Virus record (IMG/VR): IMGVR_UViG_3300008120_009632
Coordinates: 1 to 64,000 of that record
Source of the DNA: a virus
DNA length: 64,000 nt
Reading direction: 5' to 3' (one strand)
The position numbers and the translations under genes are program-made. This document shows positions 26,281 to 34,507 of this stretch, piece by piece (the stretch's first letter is position 1; each line of letters opens with the position of its first letter). Under the pieces are notes generated by a model. It saw only the letters and a program-made list of their open reading frames with translations. It ran no database searches and had not been told where the DNA came from.

Positions 26281-27290
26281 TTGATTCCCAAAACACTCTT
26301 AACATCTTGTTCTATCTTTTTATACGCTTCATTATTTTCTAATAGGAATGCCCTTACTTTTTCCGTTCCTTGAAACTTTGGCTTATCTTCTAAATTAGTG
26401 ATAGTATACCATGCACCACCCTTATTAATAATACCAACATCTGAAGCGAGATTAACAAGTTCTGTATATTTATCTATCCCCTGACCATATCTAATATAAC
26501 TTGTTGTAGTTGCACCAGGAGGGCCAAGAGCAGAGCATACCACTTGCCATTCTATCTCTTGGCCTATTTGTGTATTATCGGTACCAATAATCCATGGCTT
26601 GAATGTTTTTGCTCGTAATTTTATATCCGTTTGATATGCAATAGCTTGTCCGCTCTTTTCTTTAAACTCTGCACCATATCCTGTTGGATTGCCCATTAAG
26701 TGAGTAATACCAATAACTATGTTTTTATTGACAGGTATAACATTTGCAACCTTGCGACAAAATTTTGCTAATAATTTAGCCCCATCAGCTCTTTGCATTT
26801 TATCCATATCGCTTGTAATTTCGGCTTCTGTGCATAATGCTGAATAAGAATCAATAATTAGAATACATCCAGGTATTTCATTAATAATTCTTTCTGCTAT
26901 TTGTAAATACTCTTCAGCATGTAGTATTTTTCCTTGTTGACTACCTATGATATGAAATTTAGTTAGATCTAATCCTGGTATACCTTCTAAATCTCTTTTC
27001 TTAAGTCTACCCTCAATGTTAAGGTAGTACACTTGCCTACCATCTTTAAAAGATCCATAAGCATATTCTTTCTTTTGTGCGGTAGCTGCAAAATCTAATG
27101 ACGTTGTTGTTTTACCGCATTTTGGTTGTCCTGTTAGAACAACGAAACTTCCTTCTGGAATACCTCCATTTAAGGCAATGTCTAAAGATGGTCCTACGGG
27201 AATAGTAAGAACTTTTTTATCTACTAGTGCGTTACCACTTAAGATAATTTCGTCACCAAAATTCTTAATCACATCCTCTTTAAGTGTCAT
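26277..27290 (-). CDS. recA: RecA/UvsX-like recombinase
   Basis: A 337-aa strand-exchange protein. It has Walker A GQPKCGKTTTS, Walker B GCILIIDSYSAL, the nearby IVIGITHLMGNPTGYG (RecA L1/L2 region, with a longer loop) and a basic segment IKLRAKTFKPW. The N-terminus (IILSGNALVDKKVLTIPVG) and C-terminal helix fit the family length. Replacement of the usual E-S-S in Walker A by K-C is common in phage members. It is the first of a coupled run with the nuclease and helical protein downstream, and acts with SSB and the annealing protein. Confidence 0.88.
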   Translation of the reverse strand: MTLKEDVIKNFGDEIILSGNALVDKKVLTIPVGPSLDIALNGGIPEGSFVVLTGQPKCGKTTTSLDFAATAQKKEYAYGSFKDGRQVYYLNIEGRLKKRDLEGIPGLDLTKFHIIGSQQGKILHAEEYLQIAERIINEIPGCILIIDSYSALCTEAEITSDMDKMQRADGAKLLAKFCRKVANVIPVNKNIVIGITHLMGNPTGYGAEFKEKSGQAIAYQTDIKLRAKTFKPWIIGTDNTQIGQEIEWQVVCSALGPPGATTTSYIRYGQGIDKYTELVNLASDVGIINKGGAWYTITNLEDKPKFQGTEKVRAFLLENNEAYKKIEQDVKSVLGIK

Positions 27291-27727
27291 TCTAATTCCT
27301 CTAATCTTGAGATAATACTATTCGTTTGTTGCTTGGGCCTAAGAGTCAACTTATCTTTTCTATCAAATTTTTGTGTTAATACAGTATTTTGAGCGTTGAT
27401 CTCATTTTGCATTTTTTCTATTATAGCAGGAAGGTGTGGCGCTCGCAATGAGTATATTTTTTCTGCGTCCTTGTGCCTAAGTGCTGCTATGATAGCTTTT
27501 ACATCATACTTTTCTATTAGTTTATTAGCTGATGCTATTTGATTTCTGTAATATGCAGACCATGATTTCGTAGTCCAAAATCTATAATGTAAATCTAATT
27601 TATCTTTTTTAGCTTTATTTTCACATATTAATTCTGTTATATATTGTGCTGCTGATACCAATTTTCCATTCGAATATTTTGAAGTATATTTATCCATTAC
27701 TCTTCGGTCTAAAGATAGAATTTTCAT
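27287..27727 (-). CDS. hypothetical protein upstream of recA
   Basis: A 146-aa basic protein, mostly helical, with no recognisable motif. Segments such as SKYSNGKLVSAAQYITELI and LHYRFWTTKSWSAYYRNQIASA suggest a globular core, followed by a Gln/Asn-rich C-terminal tail with coiled-coil tendency. It overlaps recA by 4 bases and the upstream helix-turn-helix gene by 38. The family is unknown to me. A role in replication is only positional. Confidence 0.6.
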   Translation of the reverse strand: MKILSLDRRVMDKYTSKYSNGKLVSAAQYITELICENKAKKDKLDLHYRFWTTKSWSAYYRNQIASANKLIEKYDVKAIIAALRHKDAEKIYSLRAPHLPAIIEKMQNEINAQNTVLTQKFDRKDKLTLRPKQQTNSIISRLEELE

Positions 27728-28025
27728 TGTTATTCACTGTTTGTGTTTTATGTCTTGCTGCGTCATGTTGTTCAGAAGCCTCTTTGGTCATAATTGCTAC
27801 GTTTTTTGTTCTCTTACCAGAGGTTTCTGTTATCATACTTGATTGTTTTACCGGGCTTTGTTTTTCTTCTATGGCATTGCTTTTGTCTGATGAACCATAT
27901 TTTTCCAATGTCTTTATAACTTGTTCTATATTAAGATCAAGCTCTGCTGCTATTCTTTCTTGTGTGGTTCCTTGATTAGCCAACCATCTTATAGCATATA
28001 TCTGTGTTTTATTTAGTTTTGACAT
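27690..28025 (-). CDS. small helix-turn-helix protein
   Basis: A 111-aa protein. The first ~45 residues form a helix-turn-helix of the sigma-region-4/resolvase kind (LNKTQIYAIRWLANQGTTQE, then RIAAELDLNIEQVIKTLEKYG). The rest is polar and likely disordered (KQSPVKQSSMITETSGKRTK). It could be a DNA-binding regulator or a loading factor. It starts one base within the upstream stop and overlaps the next gene by 38 bases in another frame. Confidence 0.6.
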   Translation of the reverse strand: MSKLNKTQIYAIRWLANQGTTQERIAAELDLNIEQVIKTLEKYGSSDKSNAIEEKQSPVKQSSMITETSGKRTKNVAIMTKEASEQHDAARHKTQTVNNNENSIFRPKSNG

Positions 28026-28414
28026 TATATATCCTCTCTTTCAGCGTTTAAGATCCATGAACCATTACCGGTTTTAAGAAACATTAGATAAAAATCAAAT
28101 GCTTTTTTATTAACTTCTTTGAATAATGTTGTCTCTTTACCAATAGAATGTAATAGTTTAATATTTTTAGTTTCTGGCAAATCTAATGTTGGATTAAATA
28201 ATTTTTTAGTATCATCTATTCGTATTAGATATTTTGGCATACCATTAGGTTTGTATTTAATCTTTGCTAATACTTTATTATCTTCTGTATTACATCTTGG
28301 ATTATTTTCTTTATCAATAAAGTCTTTATCTGCTAACAAACAGAAAAACCTATCTTTATTGGTTTCTAAATTATTAGATGAATTTTGTTGAAAAATAAAA
28401 TTATTTTCTTTCAT
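28025..28414 (-). CDS. hypothetical protein, paralogue of 29093-29506
   Basis: A 129-aa protein. It shares a full-length pattern with the product of 29093-29506: an N-terminal FFCLLADKDFIDKENNPR against a matching FYTINGLESFIDDNGDPR, then a 'KvlAKi.' core, a TKKLFNPTLD-like strand and the C-terminal FLKTGNGSWILNAERE against FLKTKSKKFLVSAQRE. The two genes flank two others on the same strand, so an old duplication is likely. The function is unknown. It overlaps both neighbours by 1-4 bases. Confidence 0.65.
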   Translation of the reverse strand: MKENNFIFQQNSSNNLETNKDRFFCLLADKDFIDKENNPRCNTEDNKVLAKIKYKPNGMPKYLIRIDDTKKLFNPTLDLPETKNIKLLHSIGKETTLFKEVNKKAFDFYLMFLKTGNGSWILNAEREDI

Positions 28415-28740
28415 TTTGAACTTTCTTGTATTCCATTTATTAAACAGGTTTCAATATGATCAAAAAATGTTTTCATAAATATTTCGTAATCTTTATCTAT
28501 TGGTACAGGGATGTGGTAATTTTTGGAACACACCTCTCTTGTTCCTGTTAATTCTCCTTTTTCATTTTCCATTAATACTGTTGCATTTACAGAAAATACT
28601 ATTTCATGAGGACATGCTATTAGCTTTTGATTTTCATCAGTCTCATATTCACTTTTAATCTCTAGAATATTTTTAAGTTCTTCTATACTAAGATCTTGTA
28701 ATTCTTTTAGTTTTTCATTCATTAAATTTTGATCTAGCAT
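28411..28740 (-). CDS. hypothetical acidic protein
   Basis: A 109-aa protein with an acidic helical N-terminus (LKELQDLSIEELKNILEI) and a C-terminal part with single Cys and His residues (LIACPHEIVFSVNATV, TREVCSKNYHIPV), which may form a metal site. I do not recognise the family. It overlaps the downstream paralogue gene by 4 bases and follows the FmdB-like gene by 4. Confidence 0.6.
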   Translation of the reverse strand: MLDQNLMNEKLKELQDLSIEELKNILEIKSEYETDENQKLIACPHEIVFSVNATVLMENEKGELTGTREVCSKNYHIPVPIDKDYEIFMKTFFDHIETCLINGIQESSK

Positions 28741-28744
28741 AATA

Positions 28745-29089
28745 TTATGTCCATTTTACCTTGTTTTGTTTTTTAAGTCTTGTCATTCCTTTTGGGAGTG
28801 GCTTATCGCTAACTTCTTCTTTATACGAATTATGTTTTATATAAAGAGCATTTTTTTCATCATCAGACATTCTATCTCTATTTCTATTTGCGAGATCTCC
28901 AATAGTTTTTAATTCTGTATCAGATTTTTTAACGGACGAATTGAGAGTGAGCATGTCTATGCTGTAGTCGCGATCTGTAGTATTCTTATTGCATTGTGGA
29001 CACTGTGGATGTTCAGTATAATCCTTAATATACAAAAATAATTCAAATCCACAATTACAATTATTGCACAAATAAGAATATGTCGGCAT
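28745..29089 (-). CDS. FmdB-like zinc-ribbon protein
   Basis: A 114-aa protein that opens MPTYSYLCNNCNCGFELF and continues with CPQCNKNTT, the four-cysteine ribbon of the FmdB family of putative regulatory proteins. The region after residue 50 is polar and charged. Such proteins are common in phages and probably bind zinc, but no precise role is established. It lies between the two paralogous small genes and has 3-4-base gaps on either side. Confidence 0.75.
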   Translation of the reverse strand: MPTYSYLCNNCNCGFELFLYIKDYTEHPQCPQCNKNTTDRDYSIDMLTLNSSVKKSDTELKTIGDLANRNRDRMSDDEKNALYIKHNSYKEEVSDKPLPKGMTRLKKQNKVKWT

Positions 29090-29092
29090 AAT

Positions 29093-29506
29093 TTATATTT
29101 CTCGTTGAGCCGAGACTAAAAATTTTTTACTTTTTGTTTTCAGAAAAGAAACATATTGGTTAAATATGCTATGAGTAACTTCAGTAAAGATTTGCTCGTT
29201 CTTGCAAACTTTATTGATATATGACTGATTCTTTGTTGTAATAGATAATAGCGATGACTCTTCTATTGGATTATAGAGATTATTATTGGAATCTGTTAAT
29301 ATATAATATCTATACTGAAGTAATTTATTGTGAATATCTTTTGATGAATAACTTTTAATAGCTTTAGCATATATCTTATCAGACTCTGCTGTTGTTCTAG
29401 GATCTCCATTATCGTCTATAAAAGATTCTAAGCCATTGATAGTATAAAACTTATCTTCTGTGGTATCTCTGGTACTAATTTTATAATCAGATGCATTTAC
29501 TCTCAT
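29093..29506 (-). CDS. hypothetical protein, paralogue of 28025-28414
   Basis: A 137-aa protein with no named domain, but clearly related along its length to the 129-aa product of 28025-28414. Shared features are ESFIDDNGDPRTTAESDKIY near the start, a central YRYYILTDSNNNLYNPI strand pair and the end FLKTKSKKFLVSAQRE. It overlaps the HNH nuclease gene by 20 bases upstream. Duplicates kept in one operon suggest a complex of both or a dosage effect; nothing more can be inferred. Confidence 0.65.
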   Translation of the reverse strand: MRVNASDYKISTRDTTEDKFYTINGLESFIDDNGDPRTTAESDKIYAKAIKSYSSKDIHNKLLQYRYYILTDSNNNLYNPIEESSLLSITTKNQSYINKVCKNEQIFTEVTHSIFNQYVSFLKTKSKKFLVSAQREI

Positions 29507-30089
29507 TATTAATATAACCTTCTATAAATGGAGCCCATTCAGGAAAACTACCATCTATAGTAAAAAAGTCACGATACCACGGCAAGTAGACGGAGCAATA
29601 TTTTGGTATAATTGGCTGATTAAGAAGTTTCATATTGGCTTCTTTTGGTGTTCTATTCCCTTTTTTATTATTGCATTCCCAACAACAGGTTACGATATTA
29701 ATCCAATTTGTGCATTTATGTTTATTGTTTCTGTCAAATCTACTTTTTGGAACAACATGATCATATGTCAACTGTGCAATAGGTAATTTTTTGGCACAGT
29801 ATTGGCATGTATAATTATCTCTTATGAATAAATTTTTACGAGAAAAATTAATGGTTCTATGGTAGAGATTAAAAAAGTTTCGGATTTTTGCTACGGCAGG
29901 AACTGGGTATCTTTTCCCACAACTGCCTTGTATAAATTCATCATCATAATAAGATATTATTTCAATAGCATATTTATGTTCTAAAGTATATTTCATAGAC
30001 CATATAATGGCTTTTTTCCAAGATATTATATGTATCGGTGTGTAGTCAGCATTTAATAAAAGGCACTGTTTATGATTTATTTCTTTCAT
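29487..30089 (-). CDS. HNH endonuclease
   Basis: A 200-aa protein. It begins with the 'vLNAdYtPihiiSWkkAi' segment that marks a family of stand-alone HNH proteins. The core is YTCQYCAKKLPIAQLTYDHV, then PKSRF, and WINIVTCCWECNNKKGNRTP: paired CxxC zinc ligands plus the His-Asn-His nuclease residues. It may nick or cut DNA in replication, recombination or as a mobile nuclease. No intron is adjacent. It overlaps phoH by 20 bases and the next gene by 20. Confidence 0.8.
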   Translation of the reverse strand: MKEINHKQCLLLNADYTPIHIISWKKAIIWSMKYTLEHKYAIEIISYYDDEFIQGSCGKRYPVPAVAKIRNFFNLYHRTINFSRKNLFIRDNYTCQYCAKKLPIAQLTYDHVVPKSRFDRNNKHKCTNWINIVTCCWECNNKKGNRTPKEANMKLLNQPIIPKYCSVYLPWYRDFFTIDGSFPEWAPFIEGYINNESKCI

Positions 30090-30798
30090 AAGTATCTAAT
30101 CTTGATAAAATATCTGATATAATTGCATTTCTAACAATATCAGATGATTCTAATTTACAATATCCTATTCCAGGTACTCCTTCAAGGGCTTCTATCATAG
30201 TAATGAAGCCACCCTGCAAATGCCTGCTGAGATCAGACTGTCCTATGTCTCCTGTGAGCACCATTTTACTTTGCTGGCCTGTTCTTGTCAATAACATCTT
30301 TAATTGTTCGTATGACGCATTTTGACACTCGTCGGCTACGATGAAACAATGATGAAAATTTCTTCCTCTCATTAATCCTAGTGGAACAACTTCTATTTTA
30401 TTATTTAGTTTGAAGGATGCATATTGGGCTGGAGTAATAAAATGATGAATTTCATCAATGATTGGTAACAGATACGGATGGAGTTTTTCTTCTGCCGATC
30501 CTGGAAGATATCCTAATTTTTCTCCAGCTTCTATCACTGGTCTTGTTATTATGATTTTATTAACTTTATTTTCTAATAGTGATTCTATTGCCATACCAAT
30601 AGCAATATGTGTTTTTCCACTACCAGCTAATCCTTGACAAAATGTAATAGTATTATCTACTATGGATTTAGTATAGTTTTTTTGATTTTCAGTTCTAGGT
30701 TTTAATTTATTTCTATAAGACAATCCGGTAGGTTGAATATTGTTTGTTGCGTCGATTACTTTTTGTTTGTTCTTACCAGTTTTATTATTTTTTTTCAA
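30070..30798 (-). CDS. phoH: PhoH-like P-loop ATPase
   Basis: A 242-aa ATPase with Walker A GLAGSGKTHIAIG, then IIITRPVIEAGEKLGYLPG, Walker B CFIVADECQNA and LTGDIGQSD. These are the diagnostic motifs of PhoH, a family very common in large environmental phages whose cellular role is linked to RNA metabolism or phosphate stress. The N-terminal 30 residues are basic and likely disordered. A GGTGTATTAT motif lies 43 bases upstream, so phoH may head its own transcript with the HNH gene and the run of small genes behind it. Confidence 0.88.
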   Translation of the reverse strand: MKKNNKTGKNKQKVIDATNNIQPTGLSYRNKLKPRTENQKNYTKSIVDNTITFCQGLAGSGKTHIAIGMAIESLLENKVNKIIITRPVIEAGEKLGYLPGSAEEKLHPYLLPIIDEIHHFITPAQYASFKLNNKIEVVPLGLMRGRNFHHCFIVADECQNASYEQLKMLLTRTGQQSKMVLTGDIGQSDLSRHLQGGFITMIEALEGVPGIGYCKLESSDIVRNAIISDILSRLDTYERNKS

Positions 30799-30840
30799 TT
30801 GAGCCTCTCTTTACAGAAAGATGTAAGCAATAATATGTAA

Positions 30841-30852
30841 TATAATACACCT
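30841..30852 (-). promoter_or_regulatory. candidate phage promoter motif before phoH
   Basis: AGGTGTATTATA on the minus strand in the 66-bp gap between the dUTPase stop and phoH, about 43 bases from the phoH start. It matches the GGTGTAT(A/T)AT motif repeated at other gaps in this window. No good -35 box is visible. Confidence 0.35.
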
Positions 30853-30864
30853 TACTATAAAATA

Positions 30865-31290
30865 TTATTTAGTTCCAGATGACCCAAATCCTTTCTCAGA
30901 TCTTTCAGAATCACTCAGGTTATCACTCCAACCAAATGATTCTTTATGATATGTTTCTATAATTAGTTGAGCAATTTTATCACCAACATTGATTTCATAG
31001 GAATTATCCTTGTCTGTATTATATACAATAACACCGATAGTACCTCTGTATCCTTCATCTATAACGCCAGCCAAAATATCAAGACCATGTTTAAATGCTA
31101 GACCAGATCTTGGTGCAATGCGACCGTATACATTTTCTGGTAATTCTATAGTAATACCCGTACTGATTAAAGCTCTAGTTAATGGTTCAATGATTTTATG
31201 CTCAACAGAATATAAATCTGCACCAGCATCATTATTATTTACTCTGGTAGGAAGTTTAGCTTCTGGATGTACACTTTTCACTTTTATCAT
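30865..31290 (-). CDS. dut: dUTPase
   Basis: A 141-aa trimeric-type dUTPase. All five motifs can be seen: NDAGADLYS, RIAPRSGLAFKHG, GVIDEGYRGTIGV, GDKIAQLII and the C-terminal SEKGFGSSGT. It converts dUTP to dUMP, keeping uracil out of phage DNA and feeding thymidylate synthesis. It starts exactly where the ribonucleotide reductase large-subunit gene stops, so the two are coupled in one nucleotide-metabolism operon with the dCMP deaminase. Confidence 0.93.
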   Translation of the reverse strand: MIKVKSVHPEAKLPTRVNNNDAGADLYSVEHKIIEPLTRALISTGITIELPENVYGRIAPRSGLAFKHGLDILAGVIDEGYRGTIGVIVYNTDKDNSYEINVGDKIAQLIIETYHKESFGWSDNLSDSERSEKGFGSSGTK

Positions 31291-32940
31291 TTATGCCTCG
31301 CATGATGAACAGGTTAAAATACTACGTACTAATTCTTGAGCAGGATTGGATGACCTTTGATAATAAAATGTTTTCACTCCATTCTCCCATCCGTATATTA
31401 ATAGCTCACTCACTTCTTTGGCCTGACAGTTTGGCGGAATCATTAGGTTTAAGGAAATAGCTTGATCGATATATTTTTGTCTTTGAATATTTTGAATAAC
31501 AATCTCTTTCTGAGAAATCTCACCAAAAGTTTTAAAAATATCCTTTTCTTCCTGTGATAAAAAATCTAAATGTTGTACAGATCCTCCTCTGATCAAAATA
31601 TCTTTCCAGATATGCTCTTTATCTTGATCTTTATCTTTTAATAATTTTTTTAGATATGGATTTTTATATGTAAAATTACCCTTAGCTAATTTTTTAACAA
31701 AATAATTTGAATTAAGCGGCTCAATAGATGGGCTAACCTGACCAAGAATAAAAGAACTTGAAGTAGTTGGTGCAACAGCTAATGTTGTTACATTTCGTCT
31801 ACCATATCCCTTTAATAAAGGAGGTTCTCCTAAAAGTTTTGCTAATTCAACAGTTGCATTATCTGCTTTTGATCTTATAATTTTCCAAATTTCTGTATTC
31901 AATAATTTAGCCTGCATAGATTCGAAACCAATCATTTTAGACTGCAATAAAGAATGCCATCCTAGAACACCCATACCCAAAGCTCTTTGGTTCATGGCGA
32001 AATTTCTAGCAGCCTCCATAAATCTTAAATTTTTTGTCTTACGAATAAATTCTTCATTAACAGAGTCTAAGAAATATATTAATGTCTCTATAGCATCTGT
32101 ATCTTTGATCTCATCCCAATGAAGTAGGTTCAGAGAAGACAAAACGCAAACAAATGAATTTTGCTCATCAGTAAACAAGGTTATCTCTGAGCATAGATTG
32201 CTATTTTTAATCTTTAATTTTTGATCTATGTATGGTTGTGGGGCATGATTATTAACATTATCTATAAATACAAGATAAGGATATCCTGTCTCAAATCTTT
32301 TTTGAATAATTTTAGCCCAAATTTTTCTCTTGTCTTTATCTCCGTTAACCATGTCTTTCATCCAATCATCAGTGATTGTGACACCAATACTCATATTTTG
32401 AATATTATGTCCTTCTGATCTGATTTGTAAGAATTCGTTAACATCTGGATGTTCTATTGGTAAATAAGCAGCAAATGATCCTCTACGTGCTGACCCTTGA
32501 GATACAACTTCGGCAACTTTATCAAAAAGTTCCATAAAATGTACAGGACCACTGGATTCTCCACCAACACTAATCTTGGCTCCTCTTGCTCTTAGATCGC
32601 CAAAGAATCCTGATGTTCCTCCGCCCAACTTACTCATCATTCCAACTTCTGCTACTTTATCTAATATTCCATCCATAGTATCAGGAATATAGGAACTAAA
32701 ACATGAAACAGGAAGTCCCCTATTGTTACCGTAGTTCGTCCACACAGGCGTTGATAAGGAATAAAATCCCCTACTCATATAATCTTCAAACTTATCTGCA
32801 AATCCAGGAATATGTAAAATACTCTCTGCATTTTCAGCAATCTGTCTGATTCTTTCTTCTGGAGTAATACCTTCTTTTAGATAACCTCTCTCAAGGAAAA
32901 TTCTGCTATGAGAATTTAACCAGTAATATTTCTTATTCAT
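31291..32940 (-). CDS. nrdA: ribonucleotide reductase, class I large (alpha) subunit
   Basis: A 549-aa protein, shorter than cellular NrdA because it lacks the N-terminal ATP-cone domain. Landmarks are LPVSCFSSYIPD (first redox Cys), NSNLCSEITLF (radical Cys and Glu), FVCVLSSLNL (second redox Cys), the SPSIEPLNSNYF region, and the C-terminal tail SCSSCEA... in the form LTCSSCEA, which relays electrons from thioredoxin or glutaredoxin. It reduces ribonucleotides to deoxyribonucleotides together with the beta subunit encoded 14 bases upstream. Without the ATP cone, allosteric shut-off by dATP is probably absent. Confidence 0.92.
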   Translation of the reverse strand: MNKKYYWLNSHSRIFLERGYLKEGITPEERIRQIAENAESILHIPGFADKFEDYMSRGFYSLSTPVWTNYGNNRGLPVSCFSSYIPDTMDGILDKVAEVGMMSKLGGGTSGFFGDLRARGAKISVGGESSGPVHFMELFDKVAEVVSQGSARRGSFAAYLPIEHPDVNEFLQIRSEGHNIQNMSIGVTITDDWMKDMVNGDKDKRKIWAKIIQKRFETGYPYLVFIDNVNNHAPQPYIDQKLKIKNSNLCSEITLFTDEQNSFVCVLSSLNLLHWDEIKDTDAIETLIYFLDSVNEEFIRKTKNLRFMEAARNFAMNQRALGMGVLGWHSLLQSKMIGFESMQAKLLNTEIWKIIRSKADNATVELAKLLGEPPLLKGYGRRNVTTLAVAPTTSSSFILGQVSPSIEPLNSNYFVKKLAKGNFTYKNPYLKKLLKDKDQDKEHIWKDILIRGGSVQHLDFLSQEEKDIFKTFGEISQKEIVIQNIQRQKYIDQAISLNLMIPPNCQAKEVSELLIYGWENGVKTFYYQRSSNPAQELVRSILTCSSCEA

Positions 32941-32954
32941 ATTCCTTATATGTC

Positions 32955-33929
32955 CTAATTAAATAAATCTTCTTCTGTAAAACTTTGTGTGCTTTTTGCG
33001 TATTCTACTGGTCTGCTATGGAAAAAATCTGTCATATTATTTCCTAGTACCTGTTCATCAAACCACGATGTTTTCCCTATAACTTCTTCATCGATATCAA
33101 ATACGGGATCAAATCCTATTTTAATTAATGATTCGTTCATTCTGTTTTTAATGAATTCTTTTAAGAGCGGTGAATTTAACTTATCATGATCATACCCATT
33201 TACAATCCACTCTATTATTTGGCATTCATATTTGATCGCTTCTGATGCTTCTGATATTATCTTGTCTTTTAGCTCATCATCAAACAATTCTGGATACTCT
33301 TCTTGGATAGCATTGATAATCTTTATGCCTATCATAGCGTGTAGATTTTCTTCTCTGGATGTATATTCTACTTGTTTGTTTGTATCCTTAAGAAGGTTTT
33401 TATATCTACCAAACCAACTTATTGTATAAAACTGAGAAAATAAAGCGATATTTTCAACAAACAATGTAAATAGTATTAAAGAGTAAATGAATTGTTTTTT
33501 ATTATTTTCATGGAATTTATGCAAATGTTTTCTGAGATAGTTTACTCGTCCTTTGATGATATCCAATTTTAGAATCTCATCAAAACTATCATCGATACCT
33601 AATACTTCTAGTAATCTTTCATAAGCATCTCCATGAATGACCTCTACATTGGCCATCACATATCCCATATCATTAATCGATGGATGAGGAAGATTATCTC
33701 CTAGTTTAGCCCAAAATTTCTTTACTGATATCTCTAATTGACCTATTGTAGATAAAGCTCTTATAACAATCTGTTTTTCTTGGTCTGTTAAATTAACAAG
33801 AAAATCTTGAACATCACTTTGGAAATTAAATTCTCTATGAGTCCAAAATCCGTTGTGCATTGCCTCTATAAAATCTTGTGTCCAAGGATAATGATCTGGT
33901 TTTCTGGTAATTTGTTCATCAAATATCAT
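32955..33929 (-). CDS. nrdB: ribonucleotide reductase, class I small (beta) subunit
   Basis: A 324-aa ferritin-fold protein. The metal and radical site is visible as VEVIHGDAYERLLE (Glu, His three later, Tyr four after that, matching the E-x2-H-x3-Y pattern) and SREENLHAMIGIK (the second E-x2-H). It forms the tyrosyl radical cofactor needed by NrdA and is encoded 14 bases upstream of it. The C-terminus (TQSFTEEDLF) is the acidic tail that docks to the alpha subunit. Confidence 0.92.
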   Translation of the reverse strand: MIFDEQITRKPDHYPWTQDFIEAMHNGFWTHREFNFQSDVQDFLVNLTDQEKQIVIRALSTIGQLEISVKKFWAKLGDNLPHPSINDMGYVMANVEVIHGDAYERLLEVLGIDDSFDEILKLDIIKGRVNYLRKHLHKFHENNKKQFIYSLILFTLFVENIALFSQFYTISWFGRYKNLLKDTNKQVEYTSREENLHAMIGIKIINAIQEEYPELFDDELKDKIISEASEAIKYECQIIEWIVNGYDHDKLNSPLLKEFIKNRMNESLIKIGFDPVFDIDEEVIGKTSWFDEQVLGNNMTDFFHSRPVEYAKSTQSFTEEDLFN

Positions 33930-33996
33930 ACACTTATTCCTTTGTCGAGTATTTTTACGCAGAATGACGTAGACTGTTGTAAAATTTTAGGTGATA

Positions 33997-34464
33997 TCAT
34001 AATACACCGCAAAGATTCTTAATCCACGAAAGATCAGGTTTTACTATCAGTATTTCTATTCCGCTCATTTTTACAAAGTCATCAAATCTTTTTTTTGCTT
34101 CACTATCAAATAATTTTGTCCCATGATCATCTGTCATAAAAACTTTTGTCACTCCTTCTTGCCACAATGCCATAATACAATCATTGCAGCATTGACCAGT
34201 AACATATGCAACACCATTATCTGGCCTAACAACACAATTGGATAAAGCGTTTCTTTCGGCATGAATCATCCATGGATATTTTTCTGGCCTGGTTTTTGGT
34301 AATTGTTGATCATCCAATCCTCTGGCAAAGCCATTATATCCGGCACCCAAAATTCTATTATTTACGTCCGTGATAATACAACCGTGTTTTGTATGAATAT
34401 CGTGACTACGTTGAGATACAACTTTAGCCATGCCCAGAAAATAGTTTGTCCACGATGGTCTCAT
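33997..34464 (-). CDS. dCMP deaminase
   Basis: A 155-aa zinc-dependent deaminase. I place the start at ATG 34464, which gives the usual family opening MRPSWTNYFLGMA; an upstream in-frame TTG at 34491 would add nine codons. Active-site motifs are MIHAERNALSNC (His and catalytic Glu) and TGQCCNDCIMAL (the two zinc Cys). A further Cys/His near HDIHTKHGCIITD fits the second metal or effector region. It converts dCMP to dUMP for thymidylate synthesis, linked to the adjacent nrdB, nrdA and dut genes. Confidence 0.88.
   Translation of the reverse strand: MRPSWTNYFLGMAKVVSQRSHDIHTKHGCIITDVNNRILGAGYNGFARGLDDQQLPKTRPEKYPWMIHAERNALSNCVVRPDNGVAYVTGQCCNDCIMALWQEGVTKVFMTDDHGTKLFDSEAKKRFDDFVKMSGIEILIVKPDLSWIKNLCGVL
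33999..34010 (-). promoter_or_regulatory. candidate promoter motif before nrdB, inside the end of the deaminase gene
   Basis: GCGGTGTATTAT on the minus strand, overlapping the last codons and stop of the dCMP deaminase gene and lying about 70 bases before the nrdB start. It fits the repeated motif, but its coding overlap and longer distance make it the weakest example. Confidence 0.22.
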
Positions 34465-34507
34465 GAAGATATGATACTCGATGCTGATCAAAAGTCAACA
34501 GTGTTTT

